Shown piece by piece: positions 1-6,589 of a stretch of 17,139 nucleotides of DNA. Source of the stretch: Bacteroidia bacterium. Its GTDB lineage: Bacteria > Bacteroidota > Bacteroidia > Bacteroidales > Paludibacteraceae. The stretch spans positions 1 through 17,139 of the forward strand of contig JAGKVE010000044.1 of NCBI GenBank assembly GCA_021152555.1, read 5' to 3'. The translations under genes were made by a program, and so were the position numbers. The notes beneath the pieces were generated by a model that saw only the letters and a program-made list of their open reading frames with translations, did no database searches and was not told the DNA's origin. Each line of letters starts with the position of its first letter. Within the stretch, counting starts at the first letter, position 1.

Positions 1-1
1 A

Positions 2-268
2 ATTCAACACTACATAAAAATTATTGCTCCTTGTCTTGCTTTGGCTCATGCTTTTGGTCGCATAGGTTGTTCTTTTGCTGGATGTTGTTATGGAAAAGTA
101 ACTGATGGAAATATTTTTTTTGAATATAGCGAAAGTTTAGTTGCTCCTAATGGAGTCCATCTTTTTCCTGTTCAGGGAATAGAGAGTTTTTCTCTTTTTT
201 GTTTATTTTTATCTAAATCGCTTTCTGCCGTATTAATTTTTAATTTTAAATTATTACTATGGAAATAA
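2..268 (+). CDS. Partial Lgt-like (prolipoprotein diacylglyceryl transferase family) protein, C-terminal fragment, apparently truncated
   Basis: The reading frame is open from the left edge, so the 5' part lies outside the window. The visible 88 residues contain HAFGRIGCSFAGCCYGK and, later, PVQGIES. This is the core signature of the Lgt-like membrane family in its GCCYG variant, rather than canonical Lgt (GRxGNFxNGExxG). Only one short hydrophobic stretch follows before the stop. Family members normally continue for another helix and about 50-60 residues, so the C-terminus looks shortened or frameshifted. A different frame after about position 205 gives an equally short tail. The segment is about one third G+C, clearly lower than the rest of the window. 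The stop overlaps the ACP start by 10 bp, implying co-transcription. Lgt-like proteins of this type occur in surface-polysaccharide loci; the substrate here is unknown. Confidence 0.65.
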   Translation: MQHYIKIIAPCLALAHAFGRIGCSFAGCCYGKVTDGNIFFEYSESLVAPNGVHLFPVQGIESFSLFCLFLSKSLSAVLIFNFKLLLWK

Positions 269-489
269 AAGAATTTATAGAGGTTTTTGCCTCTCAATTT
301 GACGAAACAGAACCGGAAGTGTTCACTCCCGACTGCGAGTTTCATGAGTTGGAAGAATGGAGCAGTCTGCTTGGCTTTGCCATACTGAATGTGATTGCTA
401 AAAAGTATGGAGCAAAAGTGATGTTGTTTGAGATGAGGAACTGTAAAACAATACAGGACCTATACACAATCGTGCAATCAAGATTATAA
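259..489 (+). CDS. Acyl carrier protein-like protein
   Basis: A 76-residue acidic, helical protein of acyl carrier protein size. The LEEWSSLLGFAILNVI stretch (from about residue 31) aligns with the usual WDSLxxxxLI motif of helix II. Ser36 sits at the phosphopantetheine attachment position, with SSL in place of the usual DSL. The C-terminal TIQDLYTIVQSRL matches the last ACP helix. It is likely a specialised ACP rather than the fatty-acid housekeeping AcpP, because it is followed within the same operon by a hexapeptide acyltransferase and a FabH-like synthase. It would carry the acyl chain made or transferred by those enzymes in the cytoplasm. It starts 10 bp inside the preceding frame and ends 6 bp before the next gene. 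Confidence 0.85.
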   Translation: MEIKEFIEVFASQFDETEPEVFTPDCEFHELEEWSSLLGFAILNVIAKKYGAKVMLFEMRNCKTIQDLYTIVQSRL

Positions 490-495
490 CGCCTT

Positions 496-1029
496 ATGAT
501 GACCTCCGAGCAATATCCGCATATCCTGCCGGCGCATGATGTGCCCTATTATGAAGATACGCAGAAACGTACCTTCCTGCAGACATTGCGTAAAATAAGG
601 AATACGACCTATATGCTATTGGCATACGCATGCCCGAATAATACATTGCGTCAATGGATGCATCGCCGCCGCGGGGTGCATATCGGCAAACACGTATATT
701 TAGGAATGTTCTGTTTTCTGGATAATCTGCATCCGGAGTATATCTATATAGAGGATAATGCCAGTATTAATGCCGGCACAATGATACTGACCCATTTTAA
801 TCCGATGAAACGTTATGCACCTATCTTCCAGGCGCAAGTGGCTCCCGTGCTAATCAAAGAAGGCGCTATTGTAGCTGTGCGGAGCACCATTATGCCCGGT
901 GTTTGCGTAGGAGCCAATGCAGTGGTTAGCGCCGGAAGTGTTGTAGAGCACGACGTGGCGGACTATACTATCGTGAAGGGCGTACCGGCGAAGAAAGTAT
1001 TGGAATTCAGAGATTTGATTAAAGAATGA
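496..1029 (+). CDS. Hexapeptide-repeat (left-handed beta-helix) acyltransferase
   Basis: 177 residues. From about residue 62 the sequence shows imperfect hexapeptide turns: VHIGKHVYLG, IYIEDNASINAG, VLIKEGAIVAVRSTIMPGVCVGANAVVSAGSVV. The tail DYTIVKGVPAKKV is the standard end of the LbetaH acetyltransferases (WbbJ/NodL/maltose O-acetyltransferase type). THFNP near residues 99-103 is a candidate active-site histidine. The N-terminal 60 residues are basic and partly hydrophobic. It probably transfers an acetyl or ACP-borne acyl group to a sugar hydroxyl or amine in the cytoplasm. The ATG is immediately followed by a second ATG, so the start could be one codon later. Its stop overlaps the next start in an ATGA. 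Confidence 0.88.
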   Translation: MMTSEQYPHILPAHDVPYYEDTQKRTFLQTLRKIRNTTYMLLAYACPNNTLRQWMHRRRGVHIGKHVYLGMFCFLDNLHPEYIYIEDNASINAGTMILTHFNPMKRYAPIFQAQVAPVLIKEGAIVAVRSTIMPGVCVGANAVVSAGSVVEHDVADYTIVKGVPAKKVLEFRDLIKE

Positions 1030-2027
1030 AAGCGTATATTAAGGATATTGCATATTATTTACCGGAAGCGGTGCTGACTAATGACCAGATAGCAGCAATG
1101 TTCCCGGAATGGTCAGCAGAGAAAGTGGCGCAAAAAATAGGGATTACTGAGCGTCATATCGCTGCGCCCGACGAAACGGCAACCGATATGGCCTACCATG
1201 CAGCAGAACGATTGTTCACGAAGGGGATAAAGCGATCAGACATAGATTTTATACTGCTGTGTACCCAGAGTAGCGATTATTATTTGCCCTCCTCTGCATG
1301 CATACTGCAAGACCGATTGGGGCTAAGCAAAACATGCGGCGCACTGGATTATAATTTGGGGTGCTCCGGCTTTGAATACGGATTGGCAATGGCGAAAGGG
1401 TTGATTATTGCCGGTATTGCGAAGAATATACTGCTGCTTACTGCGGAAACATATACCAAATATATCCATTCACAGGATAAAAGCAACCGAACCATCTTCG
1501 GCGACGGCGCATCCGCTTCGCTAATCAGCACGGAGGGGTTTGCCGAGATAGGAGAAGTGGTTCTCGGAACAGACGGAAGCGGAGCAGAGAACCTGATTGT
1601 ACGTAGCGGAGCGGCACGGCATAGAGCACCGATGAATGATACCCATACCGATGCAGAGGGAAATATATCCAGCGGAGACTACCTATATATGCACGGAGAG
1701 AATGTATTTAATTTTACAGCAGATGTGGTTCCGCCGATGATAGATGAGTTACTGCGAAAAAGCGGCTTGAAACAAGACGAGATAGATTTATGGGTATTCC
1801 ATCAGGCAAACAAATACATGATAAATTTTCTGCGTAAATTGATGGGGATTGACAAAGATAAATTCTATCTGTATATGGAGCACGTCGGCAATACCGTATC
1901 CAGCACAATACCGATTGCCCTATGCGCTGCGTGCGAAGAAGGACGATTGAAAGGGAATGTACTATTAGCCGGTTTCGGAGTGGGACTCAGTTGGGGAGGA
2001 GTAATGCTGAGAGTGATTAGCGATTAG
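1026..2027 (+). CDS. 3-oxoacyl-ACP synthase III (FabH-like) family protein
   Basis: 333 residues, the usual length for ketoacyl-ACP synthase III. The catalytic triad is intact: Cys113 in LDYNLGCSGFEYGL, His259 in VFHQANKYM, and Asn289 in HVGNTVSSTIP. The C-terminal GFGVGLSWGG is also typical. Such enzymes condense an acyl-CoA with malonyl-ACP. Its setting beside a private ACP and a hexapeptide acyltransferase argues for a dedicated acyl group for a glycan or glycolipid rather than general fatty acid initiation. It overlaps the preceding gene by 4 bp. Its last codons (RVISD and the TAG stop) are encoded by the heptad repeat that fills the junction with the next gene. Confidence 0.92.
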   Translation: MKAYIKDIAYYLPEAVLTNDQIAAMFPEWSAEKVAQKIGITERHIAAPDETATDMAYHAAERLFTKGIKRSDIDFILLCTQSSDYYLPSSACILQDRLGLSKTCGALDYNLGCSGFEYGLAMAKGLIIAGIAKNILLLTAETYTKYIHSQDKSNRTIFGDGASASLISTEGFAEIGEVVLGTDGSGAENLIVRSGAARHRAPMNDTHTDAEGNISSGDYLYMHGENVFNFTADVVPPMIDELLRKSGLKQDEIDLWVFHQANKYMINFLRKLMGIDKDKFYLYMEHVGNTVSSTIPIALCAACEEGRLKGNVLLAGFGVGLSWGGVMLRVISD

Positions 2028-2046
2028 AGTTTAGTGATTAGGAGAA
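2012..2046 (+). repeat. Degenerate heptad tandem array spanning the end of the FabH-like gene and the spacer
   Basis: Five consecutive 7-bp words can be read: AGTGATT, AGCGATT, AGAGTTT, AGTGATT, AGGAGAA. The array covers the last codons and TAG stop of the FabH-like gene and runs to the base before the next ATG. The last word also supplies a GGAG in ribosome-binding position, 3 bp before that ATG. It belongs to the same word family as the arrays at 4364, 6454, 8947 and 14614. Confidence 0.75.
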
Positions 2047-2047
2047 T

Positions 2048-3208
2048 ATGAATATATTAGTTCAATTATCTCATCCTGCGCATTTCCATCTATATAAGAA
2101 TGTAGCGAGAAATCTGATGGCTGACGGTCATCAGGTATTATTCGTAATCAAGACGAAAGATATATTGGAAACGTTACTCCAAAATGCAGGACTGCCGTAT
2201 GTGAACATCAACCAGCATGCCCATCGCGGAAGTAAAATGGGGATATTATGGGATATGCTAATGCGTGAGCAGCAGATGGTAAAGTTATGCCGCAAGCACA
2301 GGATAGACCTTCTAACCGGCTCTACGCCAGAAGTAGCGCACGTAGCATGGTGGTTACGGTTACGGGCTGTGAATACAGGCGAAGATGATGCAGATGTGAT
2401 TTCGATGTTTATCAAGATTGTCAAGCCGTTCGTAGATGGCTATGCGGCTCCTTCCTCCTGCGATATGGGAAGTATAGAGAAACAATCAACCCATTATCCC
2501 GGGTATCATGAACTGGCGTATTTGCATCCGAATCATTTTACACCGCGCAGAGAGATAGTAGAGCAATACGGTATAGAGACAGACAAACCGTATTTCATCC
2601 TGCGGTTTGCGCAACTGACGGCGCACCATGATGCCGGAATCCGGGGTATCAACACCGAGGTGGCACAACGGCTGATAGATATCCTTGCGCCGAAGGGGCG
2701 GATATACATTACGTCCGAGCGGCCATTAGAGCCGCAGTTCGAGCAATACCGTATCCATATCAATCCGCTCGACATGCACCATGTGATGGCGTTCGCATCG
2801 CTTTACATAGGCGACAGCCAGACGATGGCGGCAGAGGCAGGTGTGCTCGGCGTACCATTCGTGCGATTCAATGATTTCGTAGGCCGCATCGGCTATCTGC
2901 GCGACCTGGAAGATATTTACGAATTAGGATATGGAATCCACGCCATGCCGCTGTCTCAGAACAGCCCTATCCGCCGTGCAGACGGATCGGAGCAACCGAG
3001 CGGAGTAGAGCAACTATATGCCACAGTAAGGAAACTGACAGACATGTCTCCGGAAAAGAGAAAAGAGGTATTTGCCGGGCGAAGAGAGCGGATGCTGAGC
3101 GAGAAGATAGACAGCGCAAAATTCCTCACGTGGTTCATAGAGAACTATCCGCAATCGGCGGATGAGGTACGCGGGGCGGATAGACAGTTCTGGGAGAGGT
3201 TTAAGTAA
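2048..3208 (+). CDS. DUF354 family protein (GT-B-like fold, probable glycan biosynthesis)
   Basis: 386 residues. The N-terminus NILVQLSHPAHFHLYKN, the middle NTGEDDADVISMF, and the C-terminal GDSQTMAAEAGVLGVPFVRFNDFVGR together mark the DUF354 family. These proteins resemble the UDP-GlcNAc 2-epimerase/GT-B fold and are common in archaeal and bacterial surface-glycan loci; their reaction is not established. The glycine-rich GDSQTMAAEAGVLG near residues 258-271 is analogous to the nucleotide-sugar binding loop (TDSGGITEE) of WecB, encoded two genes downstream. The gene ends 2 bp before the FemAB-type gene, supporting translational coupling. There is no signal peptide or clear membrane span, so it is likely cytoplasmic. 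It could be a glycosyltransferase or an epimerase-like enzyme. Confidence 0.85.
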   Translation: MNILVQLSHPAHFHLYKNVARNLMADGHQVLFVIKTKDILETLLQNAGLPYVNINQHAHRGSKMGILWDMLMREQQMVKLCRKHRIDLLTGSTPEVAHVAWWLRLRAVNTGEDDADVISMFIKIVKPFVDGYAAPSSCDMGSIEKQSTHYPGYHELAYLHPNHFTPRREIVEQYGIETDKPYFILRFAQLTAHHDAGIRGINTEVAQRLIDILAPKGRIYITSERPLEPQFEQYRIHINPLDMHHVMAFASLYIGDSQTMAAEAGVLGVPFVRFNDFVGRIGYLRDLEDIYELGYGIHAMPLSQNSPIRRADGSEQPSGVEQLYATVRKLTDMSPEKRKEVFAGRRERMLSEKIDSAKFLTWFIENYPQSADEVRGADRQFWERFK

Positions 3209-3210
3209 AG

Positions 3211-4368
3211 ATGGTACGCATACTGACATATGGCGAGATAGACCGCGAAGAGTGGGGAAGGTTAGTGCGAGAGAGTGCAACCGGCACATGGTTCCAAACA
3301 CCGGAAGCGTATGATTTCTTTGCATCCATGCCGAAACTTTTCAAGCCGTTTGTAATTGGAGCCTACTCCCGGCTTATACTACGTGGGGTATGCGTGGGGT
3401 ATGTGACGAAGGAGAAGAATCCGCTCAAGCAGTTCTTTACGCGACGGGCAATCATCTTAGGCGGACCATGCCTCGCCGATGATGCAACAGACGAGGAGGT
3501 GGAGGAGCTGATGAAGGCGGTAAGAAAACAAGCCTCTCTCCGGCTCTCCCCTGAAGGGAAGAGTGTTACAGCGCAGAACCCTTCCTCCAAGGGCTGTTTA
3601 AGGAGCAGTTTATGCCCCCTCCCTTTAGGGAGGGATGGGGTAGGCTCACCCATATACATCGAGACGCGGAACTTCAATGACTACAGCCGATGGAAGGGGG
3701 CTTTTGAGAAAGCAGGGTTTAGTTATCAGCCGCACCTCAATTTTCACGTCGATTGTACGGACAAAGACAAGATATGGGAACGGCTGAGCGAGAACAGGAA
3801 ACGGCAGATTAGGAAGCAGCCTACCCAAACCCTCCCAATAGGGAAGGCTTATAGAATTGCACAGTCAGAAGAGGAGATTAGGGTGTGGTACGGGATATTG
3901 GAGAACTTATACAAGACAAAAGTGAAAACGCCGCTATGGCCGGTGGAGTTTTTTATAGAAGCCTACCGGCAAGGAGTAGGGCGATTCATGCTCGTGCGGC
4001 ACGAGGGAAAGATTATCGGCGGCAGCATGGTAGTGGCATTAATGAATGAACGAATGAACGCTGAAGGAAAGGATGTTCGTGGGGTGGTATATGAATGGTT
4101 CGAATGCGGGATGAACGGTGAGTACAAAGAGCAGTACCCGTCCGTGATGGCGACATACGCCGGAATACAATATGCCGCGGAGCACAGTTGCGCACGATAC
4201 GATATGATGGGAGCCGGCGAACCGGGTGTGCCCTACGGCGTGCGGGATTTCAAAGCCGAGTTCGGAGGTACGATGGTAGAGCACGGACGGTTCATTGCCA
4301 TAGAGCATCCGCTATTATACCGGATAGGCGTGATGGGCGTAAAGATAATGAAAGGAGTGAATTGGTAA
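3211..4368 (+). CDS. FemAB/GNAT-type acyltransferase carrying three in-frame repeat insertions
   Basis: 385 residues with the FemAB-like double-GNAT layout: IYIETRNFNDYSRW (148-161), QPHLNFHVD (173-181), LSENRKRQIRK (192-202), LYKTKVKTPLWPVEFF (233-248), VVYEWFECGMNGEYKEQYPSVMATY (292-316), and GAGEPGVPYGVRDFKAEFGG (335-353). Relatives transfer aminoacyl or acyl groups to cell-surface precursors; in Bacteroidales they sit in polysaccharide loci. Against the family pattern as I know it, three stretches look inserted: about 108-146 (three GC-rich hairpins), about 204-213 (one hairpin) and about 276-290 (an AATGAACG array). All keep the frame and fall between conserved blocks, so the protein is probably functional. 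The TAA stop lies inside a heptad array. No membrane segment is evident. Confidence 0.85.
   Translation: MVRILTYGEIDREEWGRLVRESATGTWFQTPEAYDFFASMPKLFKPFVIGAYSRLILRGVCVGYVTKEKNPLKQFFTRRAIILGGPCLADDATDEEVEELMKAVRKQASLRLSPEGKSVTAQNPSSKGCLRSSLCPLPLGRDGVGSPIYIETRNFNDYSRWKGAFEKAGFSYQPHLNFHVDCTDKDKIWERLSENRKRQIRKQPTQTLPIGKAYRIAQSEEEIRVWYGILENLYKTKVKTPLWPVEFFIEAYRQGVGRFMLVRHEGKIIGGSMVVALMNERMNAEGKDVRGVVYEWFECGMNGEYKEQYPSVMATYAGIQYAAEHSCARYDMMGAGEPGVPYGVRDFKAEFGGTMVEHGRFIAIEHPLLYRIGVMGVKIMKGVNW
3544..3646 (+). repeat. Cluster of GC-rich palindromic elements inserted in frame in femAB
   Basis: Three short hairpins follow one another within coding sequence. 3544-3563 is CTCTCCC, loop CTGAA, GGGAAGAG. 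3579-3593 is CCCTT, loop CCTCC, AAGGG. 3617-3634 is CCCTCCC, loop TTTA, GGGAGGG, a perfect 7-bp stem. The last is followed by ATGGGGTAGGC. The segment encodes a Ser/Pro/Gly/Leu-rich stretch (about residues 112-146) with no counterpart that I know in the family. The third hairpin plus its flank recurs at 3820-3848 in inverse orientation and at 8975-9018 within ribF. Confidence 0.75.
3820..3848 (-). repeat. Second copy of the palindromic element in femAB, inverse orientation
   Basis: GCCTACCC at 3820-3827 starts a run that continues AAACCCTCCC, AATA, GGGAAGGC. This lines up with the reverse complement of the element at 3614-3646 (GCCTACCC, CATCCCTCCC, TAAA, GGGAGG). It encodes QPTQTLPIGKA (about residues 203-213) directly after the conserved ENRKRQIRK block, still in frame. 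Confidence 0.7.
4039..4068 (+). repeat. AATGAACG-type short tandem array inside femAB
   Basis: The 8-bp word AATGAACG is repeated, preceded by TTAATG and followed by CTGAAGGA. It encodes LMNERMNAEG (about residues 277-286), an apparent insertion between the GGSMV strand and the YEWFECG strand. The 15-mer TTAATGAATGAACGA (4039-4053) is found again, in the same reading frame, in wecB at 5307-5321. Confidence 0.55.
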
Positions 4369-4398
4369 TAGGTGATTTGTGATTTGTAATAGGTAATA
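4364..4398 (+). repeat. Degenerate heptad array at the end of femAB
   Basis: Five 7-bp words: GGTAATA, GGTGATT, TGTGATT, TGTAATA, GGTAATA. The femAB stop codon TAA (4366-4368) lies in the first word, and the final tryptophan codon (4363-4365) runs into it. The array begins the 119-bp femAB-wecB spacer. Confidence 0.8.
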
Positions 4399-4429
4399 TT
4401 AGAGCAATGCCCTTCTCGGCGGAGGCCAC

Positions 4430-4450
4430 TCCTCCCGATTAACGGGAGGA
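4430..4450 (+). repeat. Perfect 8-bp-stem hairpin in the femAB-wecB spacer
   Basis: TCCTCCCG, loop ATTAA, CGGGAGGA. It lies between two heptad arrays (4364-4398 and 4458-4484), so the spacer is repeat DNA from end to end apart from about 30 bp at 4399-4429. There is no T-run after it, so it is not a standard intrinsic terminator. It may be an intergenic relative of the coding palindromes or an RNA processing/stability element. Confidence 0.7.
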
Positions 4451-4457
4451 CGCTCCG

Positions 4458-4484
4458 GGTAATTGGTAATTGGTAATTGGTAAT
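4458..4484 (+). repeat. Near-perfect heptad array GGTAATT immediately upstream of wecB
   Basis: The 7-bp unit GGTAATT is repeated 3.9 times without a mismatch. It ends 3 bp before the wecB ATG at 4488. It creates an in-frame TTG at 4470 that could be mistaken for the gene start. Confidence 0.9.
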
Positions 4485-4487
4485 GAT

Positions 4488-5657
4488 ATGCAGATAACAT
4501 TGATAGCAGGGGCGCGGCCGAACTTTATGAAGGTGGCGCCGATAATAAAAGCCATTGAGCAGTGGAATCAGGGGAAAACTGCCTTTAACCCCCTCGTGAA
4601 GGACGGGGAACAAGGCCGGCATCCCATTCAGTATAGGCTGGTACATACCGGACAGCATTATGACAAGAACATGTCCGATACCTTCTTTGAGGAATTAGGA
4701 ATCCCTGCACCGGACGTGAACCTGGGTTGTGGCGGAGGAACGCAAGCCGAGCAGACGGCGGCAATCATGGTGGCATTCGAGAAAGAACTGAGTGCCCATC
4801 CGGCGGATATAGTGATGGTAGTCGGAGACGTGACCAGCACCATGGCTTGTTCTATCGTTGCGAAAAAAATGAACACAAAAGTATGCCATGTGGAAGCCGG
4901 TATCCGTTCGTGGGATTTGACAATGCCGGAAGAAATCAACCGCATGGTGACTGACAGCCTTGCCGACTATATGTTTACCACCTCGGAGGTAGCGAATGCA
5001 AATCTGGTACGGATGGGAGCCTCAATGAACAAGAATGTTTGGTTCGTGGGGAACGTGATGATAGATACGCTGATGACTAACCGTAGCCGCTTCCGCAAAC
5101 CGGAGATATGGGATACATTGGGGCTGAAAGAGAAAGAATATATCGTCATGACGATGCACCGTCCGGCTAACGTAGATGAAGAGCAGCACTTGCGCACGAT
5201 GATAGAGCAGATAACGGGCCATACGCACGGAATGCCCATCATATTCCCAATCCATCCTAGAACGGCATTAAGGCTGAAAGAGGTAATGAGTGAAGGAATG
5301 AATGAGTTAATGAATGAACGATTTCCGAACTTACATATAGTAGAGCCGATGGGGTATCTGGAGTTCAACTACCTCGTAGAACGCGCCAAAGCGGTCATCA
5401 CCGATTCCGGCGGTATCACCGAAGAGACAACCGTCATGGGTGTTCCCTGTATCACGCTGCGTGATAACACCGAGCGTCCGGAGACATGCACCATAGGTAC
5501 CAATGAACTGATAGGAACCAATCCGGCGGCTATCAAACCGGCATTGGACAAACTATTTGCCGGCGCATGGAAGAAAGGCGCCATCCCTGAGTTATGGGAC
5601 GGACATGCGGCGGAAAGGATAGTAGAGGTGTTGGGAGGTTTAATGTTTAGGGGTTAG
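4488..5657 (+). CDS. wecB: UDP-N-acetylglucosamine 2-epimerase (non-hydrolysing)
   Basis: 389 residues from the ATG at 4488; an upstream TTG at 4470 only translates the GGTAATT repeat and is rejected. The enzyme interconverts UDP-GlcNAc and UDP-ManNAc in the cytoplasm for surface polysaccharide synthesis. Family motifs are intact: GARPNFMKVAPI (8-19), LVHTGQHYDKNMSDTFFEELGI (51-72), VGDVTSTMA with Asp114, HVEAGIRS with Glu136, MPEEINR (Glu148/149), TMHRPANVDE with His224, and VTDSGGITEETTVMGVPCI (304-322). About 15 extra residues (29-45) fall between the first helix and LVHTGQH; they are encoded by a degenerate palindrome. Residues 263-280 come from an AATGAGTG-like array. The stop overlaps that of the convergent GT2 gene. 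Confidence 0.95.
   Translation: MQITLIAGARPNFMKVAPIIKAIEQWNQGKTAFNPLVKDGEQGRHPIQYRLVHTGQHYDKNMSDTFFEELGIPAPDVNLGCGGGTQAEQTAAIMVAFEKELSAHPADIVMVVGDVTSTMACSIVAKKMNTKVCHVEAGIRSWDLTMPEEINRMVTDSLADYMFTTSEVANANLVRMGASMNKNVWFVGNVMIDTLMTNRSRFRKPEIWDTLGLKEKEYIVMTMHRPANVDEEQHLRTMIEQITGHTHGMPIIFPIHPRTALRLKEVMSEGMNELMNERFPNLHIVEPMGYLEFNYLVERAKAVITDSGGITEETTVMGVPCITLRDNTERPETCTIGTNELIGTNPAAIKPALDKLFAGAWKKGAIPELWDGHAAERIVEVLGGLMFRG
4581..4608 (-). repeat. Degenerate palindromic element in the 5' part of wecB
   Basis: GCCTTTAACCCCC, TCGTGAAGGA, CGGGG gives a CCCC/GGGG stem with a long loop. It shares TTAACCCC-type flanks with the ribF copy (GCCTAACCCC). It encodes AFNPLVKDGEQG, a stretch absent from the WecB pattern I know. 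Confidence 0.5.
5284..5321 (+). repeat. AATGAGTG-like octad array inside wecB
   Basis: Words AATGAGTG, AAGGAATG, AATGAGTT, AATGAATG follow each other with an 8-bp spacing and encode MSEGMNELMNER (about residues 267-278). The 15-mer at 5307-5321 is identical to the one in femAB at 4039-4053. The segment has near-normal length for the family, so it may be a replacement rather than an insertion. Confidence 0.5.
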
Positions 5658-6589
5658 CGGTTGGCTATCATCCGGTGATAATCGCGGCGGGCGGAGAAGA
5701 CGGCAAGGAAACTTTTCGGACGGCCTTGCAGCAGATAGAAGAACGCCGCTGCGTAATCCAGGAAGAAACGTACAAAGAGCACTCCGAACGGGTGTTTTTT
5801 GTTTTTACGAATCATGACGAGGTTATTGCGATGGTTGAGGTAGTTCTTGCGCGGGTTGTCATAACTGAGCGAACCCCCGCCAAGATGATAAACCATGCTC
5901 TGGGGAACGCATGCCAACCGCCATCCGGCATTGCGCATGCGCCAGCAAAGATCAATCTCCTCCATATGCGCAAAGAACCGTGCATCGAGTCCTCCTAATT
6001 CCTTATATACCTTCGTGCGTACGCACATACATGCTCCGCTCGTCCAATCGACATCCACAATGGTATCGTACTGGCCGTTATCCTGCTCCACACACCATAA
6101 CTTACGTCCGCGGCAATAGGGATAACCGAGTGCATTCAGGTATCCTCCTGCGGCACCGGCGTGCTCAAAGAAATCCGGGCGTTGGCAACTGCGAATCTTA
6201 GGCTGCACGGCTGCAATATCCGTATTCGCGTCCATATACGCCAGCAACGGTTCCAACCATCCGTCCGGCGTTTCGACATCCGAATTGAGGAGTACCACGT
6301 AGTCACTATCTATCCGGTCAATCGCACGGTTATATCCCTCGGCAAAACCGTAGTTACGGTCCAGCACTATGGTTTGAACACCTGGGAACTCATTCGCCAA
6401 CACCGTCAGGCTGTCATCCGTACTGCCATTATCCGCTACGATGAGGGAGCATTGGTGAATGGTGATTGGTGATGGGTGATTGGTGATGGGTGATTGGTGA
6501 TTGGTGAGGCTTCTTACCACCGACGGCAGAAACCGGCGCAGCATCTGCGCGCCATTCCAATTCAATATGATAACACTACAAGTACTCAT
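5654..6589 (-). CDS. GT2-family glycosyltransferase
   Basis: 311 residues from the ATG at 6589, chosen because it makes the classic ATGA overlap with the preceding acyltransferase stop; an ATG at 6604 would add five residues. The GT-A fold signatures are CSVIILNWNGAQMLRRFLPSV (4-24), LIVADNGSTDDSL (49-61), the DxD-like LLNSDVE (100-106), WTSGACMCVRT (182-192), and HMEEIDLCWRMRNAGW (208-223). It transfers a sugar from a nucleotide donor, and its partner genes suggest a lipid or LPS acceptor. A C-terminal hydrophobic segment (FFLDYAAAFFYLL) may associate with the membrane. Residues about 28-45 are a Ser/Pro/His-rich insertion encoded by a heptad array between the first helix and the DNGS strand. 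The stop overlaps the wecB stop by 4 bp. Confidence 0.92.
   Translation of the reverse strand: MSTCSVIILNWNGAQMLRRFLPSVVRSLTNHQSPITNHPSPITIHQCSLIVADNGSTDDSLTVLANEFPGVQTIVLDRNYGFAEGYNRAIDRIDSDYVVLLNSDVETPDGWLEPLLAYMDANTDIAAVQPKIRSCQRPDFFEHAGAAGGYLNALGYPYCRGRKLWCVEQDNGQYDTIVDVDWTSGACMCVRTKVYKELGGLDARFFAHMEEIDLCWRMRNAGWRLACVPQSMVYHLGGGSLSYDNPRKNYLNHRNNLVMIRKNKKHPFGVLFVRFFLDYAAAFFYLLQGRPKSFLAVFSARRDYHRMIANR
6454..6509 (+). repeat. Eight-unit heptad array GGTGATK in frame inside the GT2 gene
   Basis: Eight successive 7-bp words: GGTGAAT, GGTGATT, GGTGATG, GGTGATT, GGTGATG, GGTGATT, GGTGATT, GGTGAGG. On the coding (minus) strand this reads CACCAATCACC-like and encodes SLTNHQSPITNHPSPITIHQ. The array length (56 bp) is not a multiple of three, so frame is kept by the flanks. 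Confidence 0.9.

Noticed and set aside
3541..3650. The repeat cluster in femAB as a CRISPR array or insertion-sequence end
   Set aside because: No regular repeat-spacer layout, no transposase and no target duplication; short GC-rich hairpins fit better.
4470..4487. Upstream TTG start for wecB
   Set aside because: It would translate the GGTAATT array; the ATG at 4488 begins directly with the conserved strand MQITLIAGARPNF.
5663..5679. Small inverted repeat TATCA/TGATA just past the wecB stop
   Set aside because: Only a 5-bp stem, AT-rich, no T-run, and within GT2 coding sequence.
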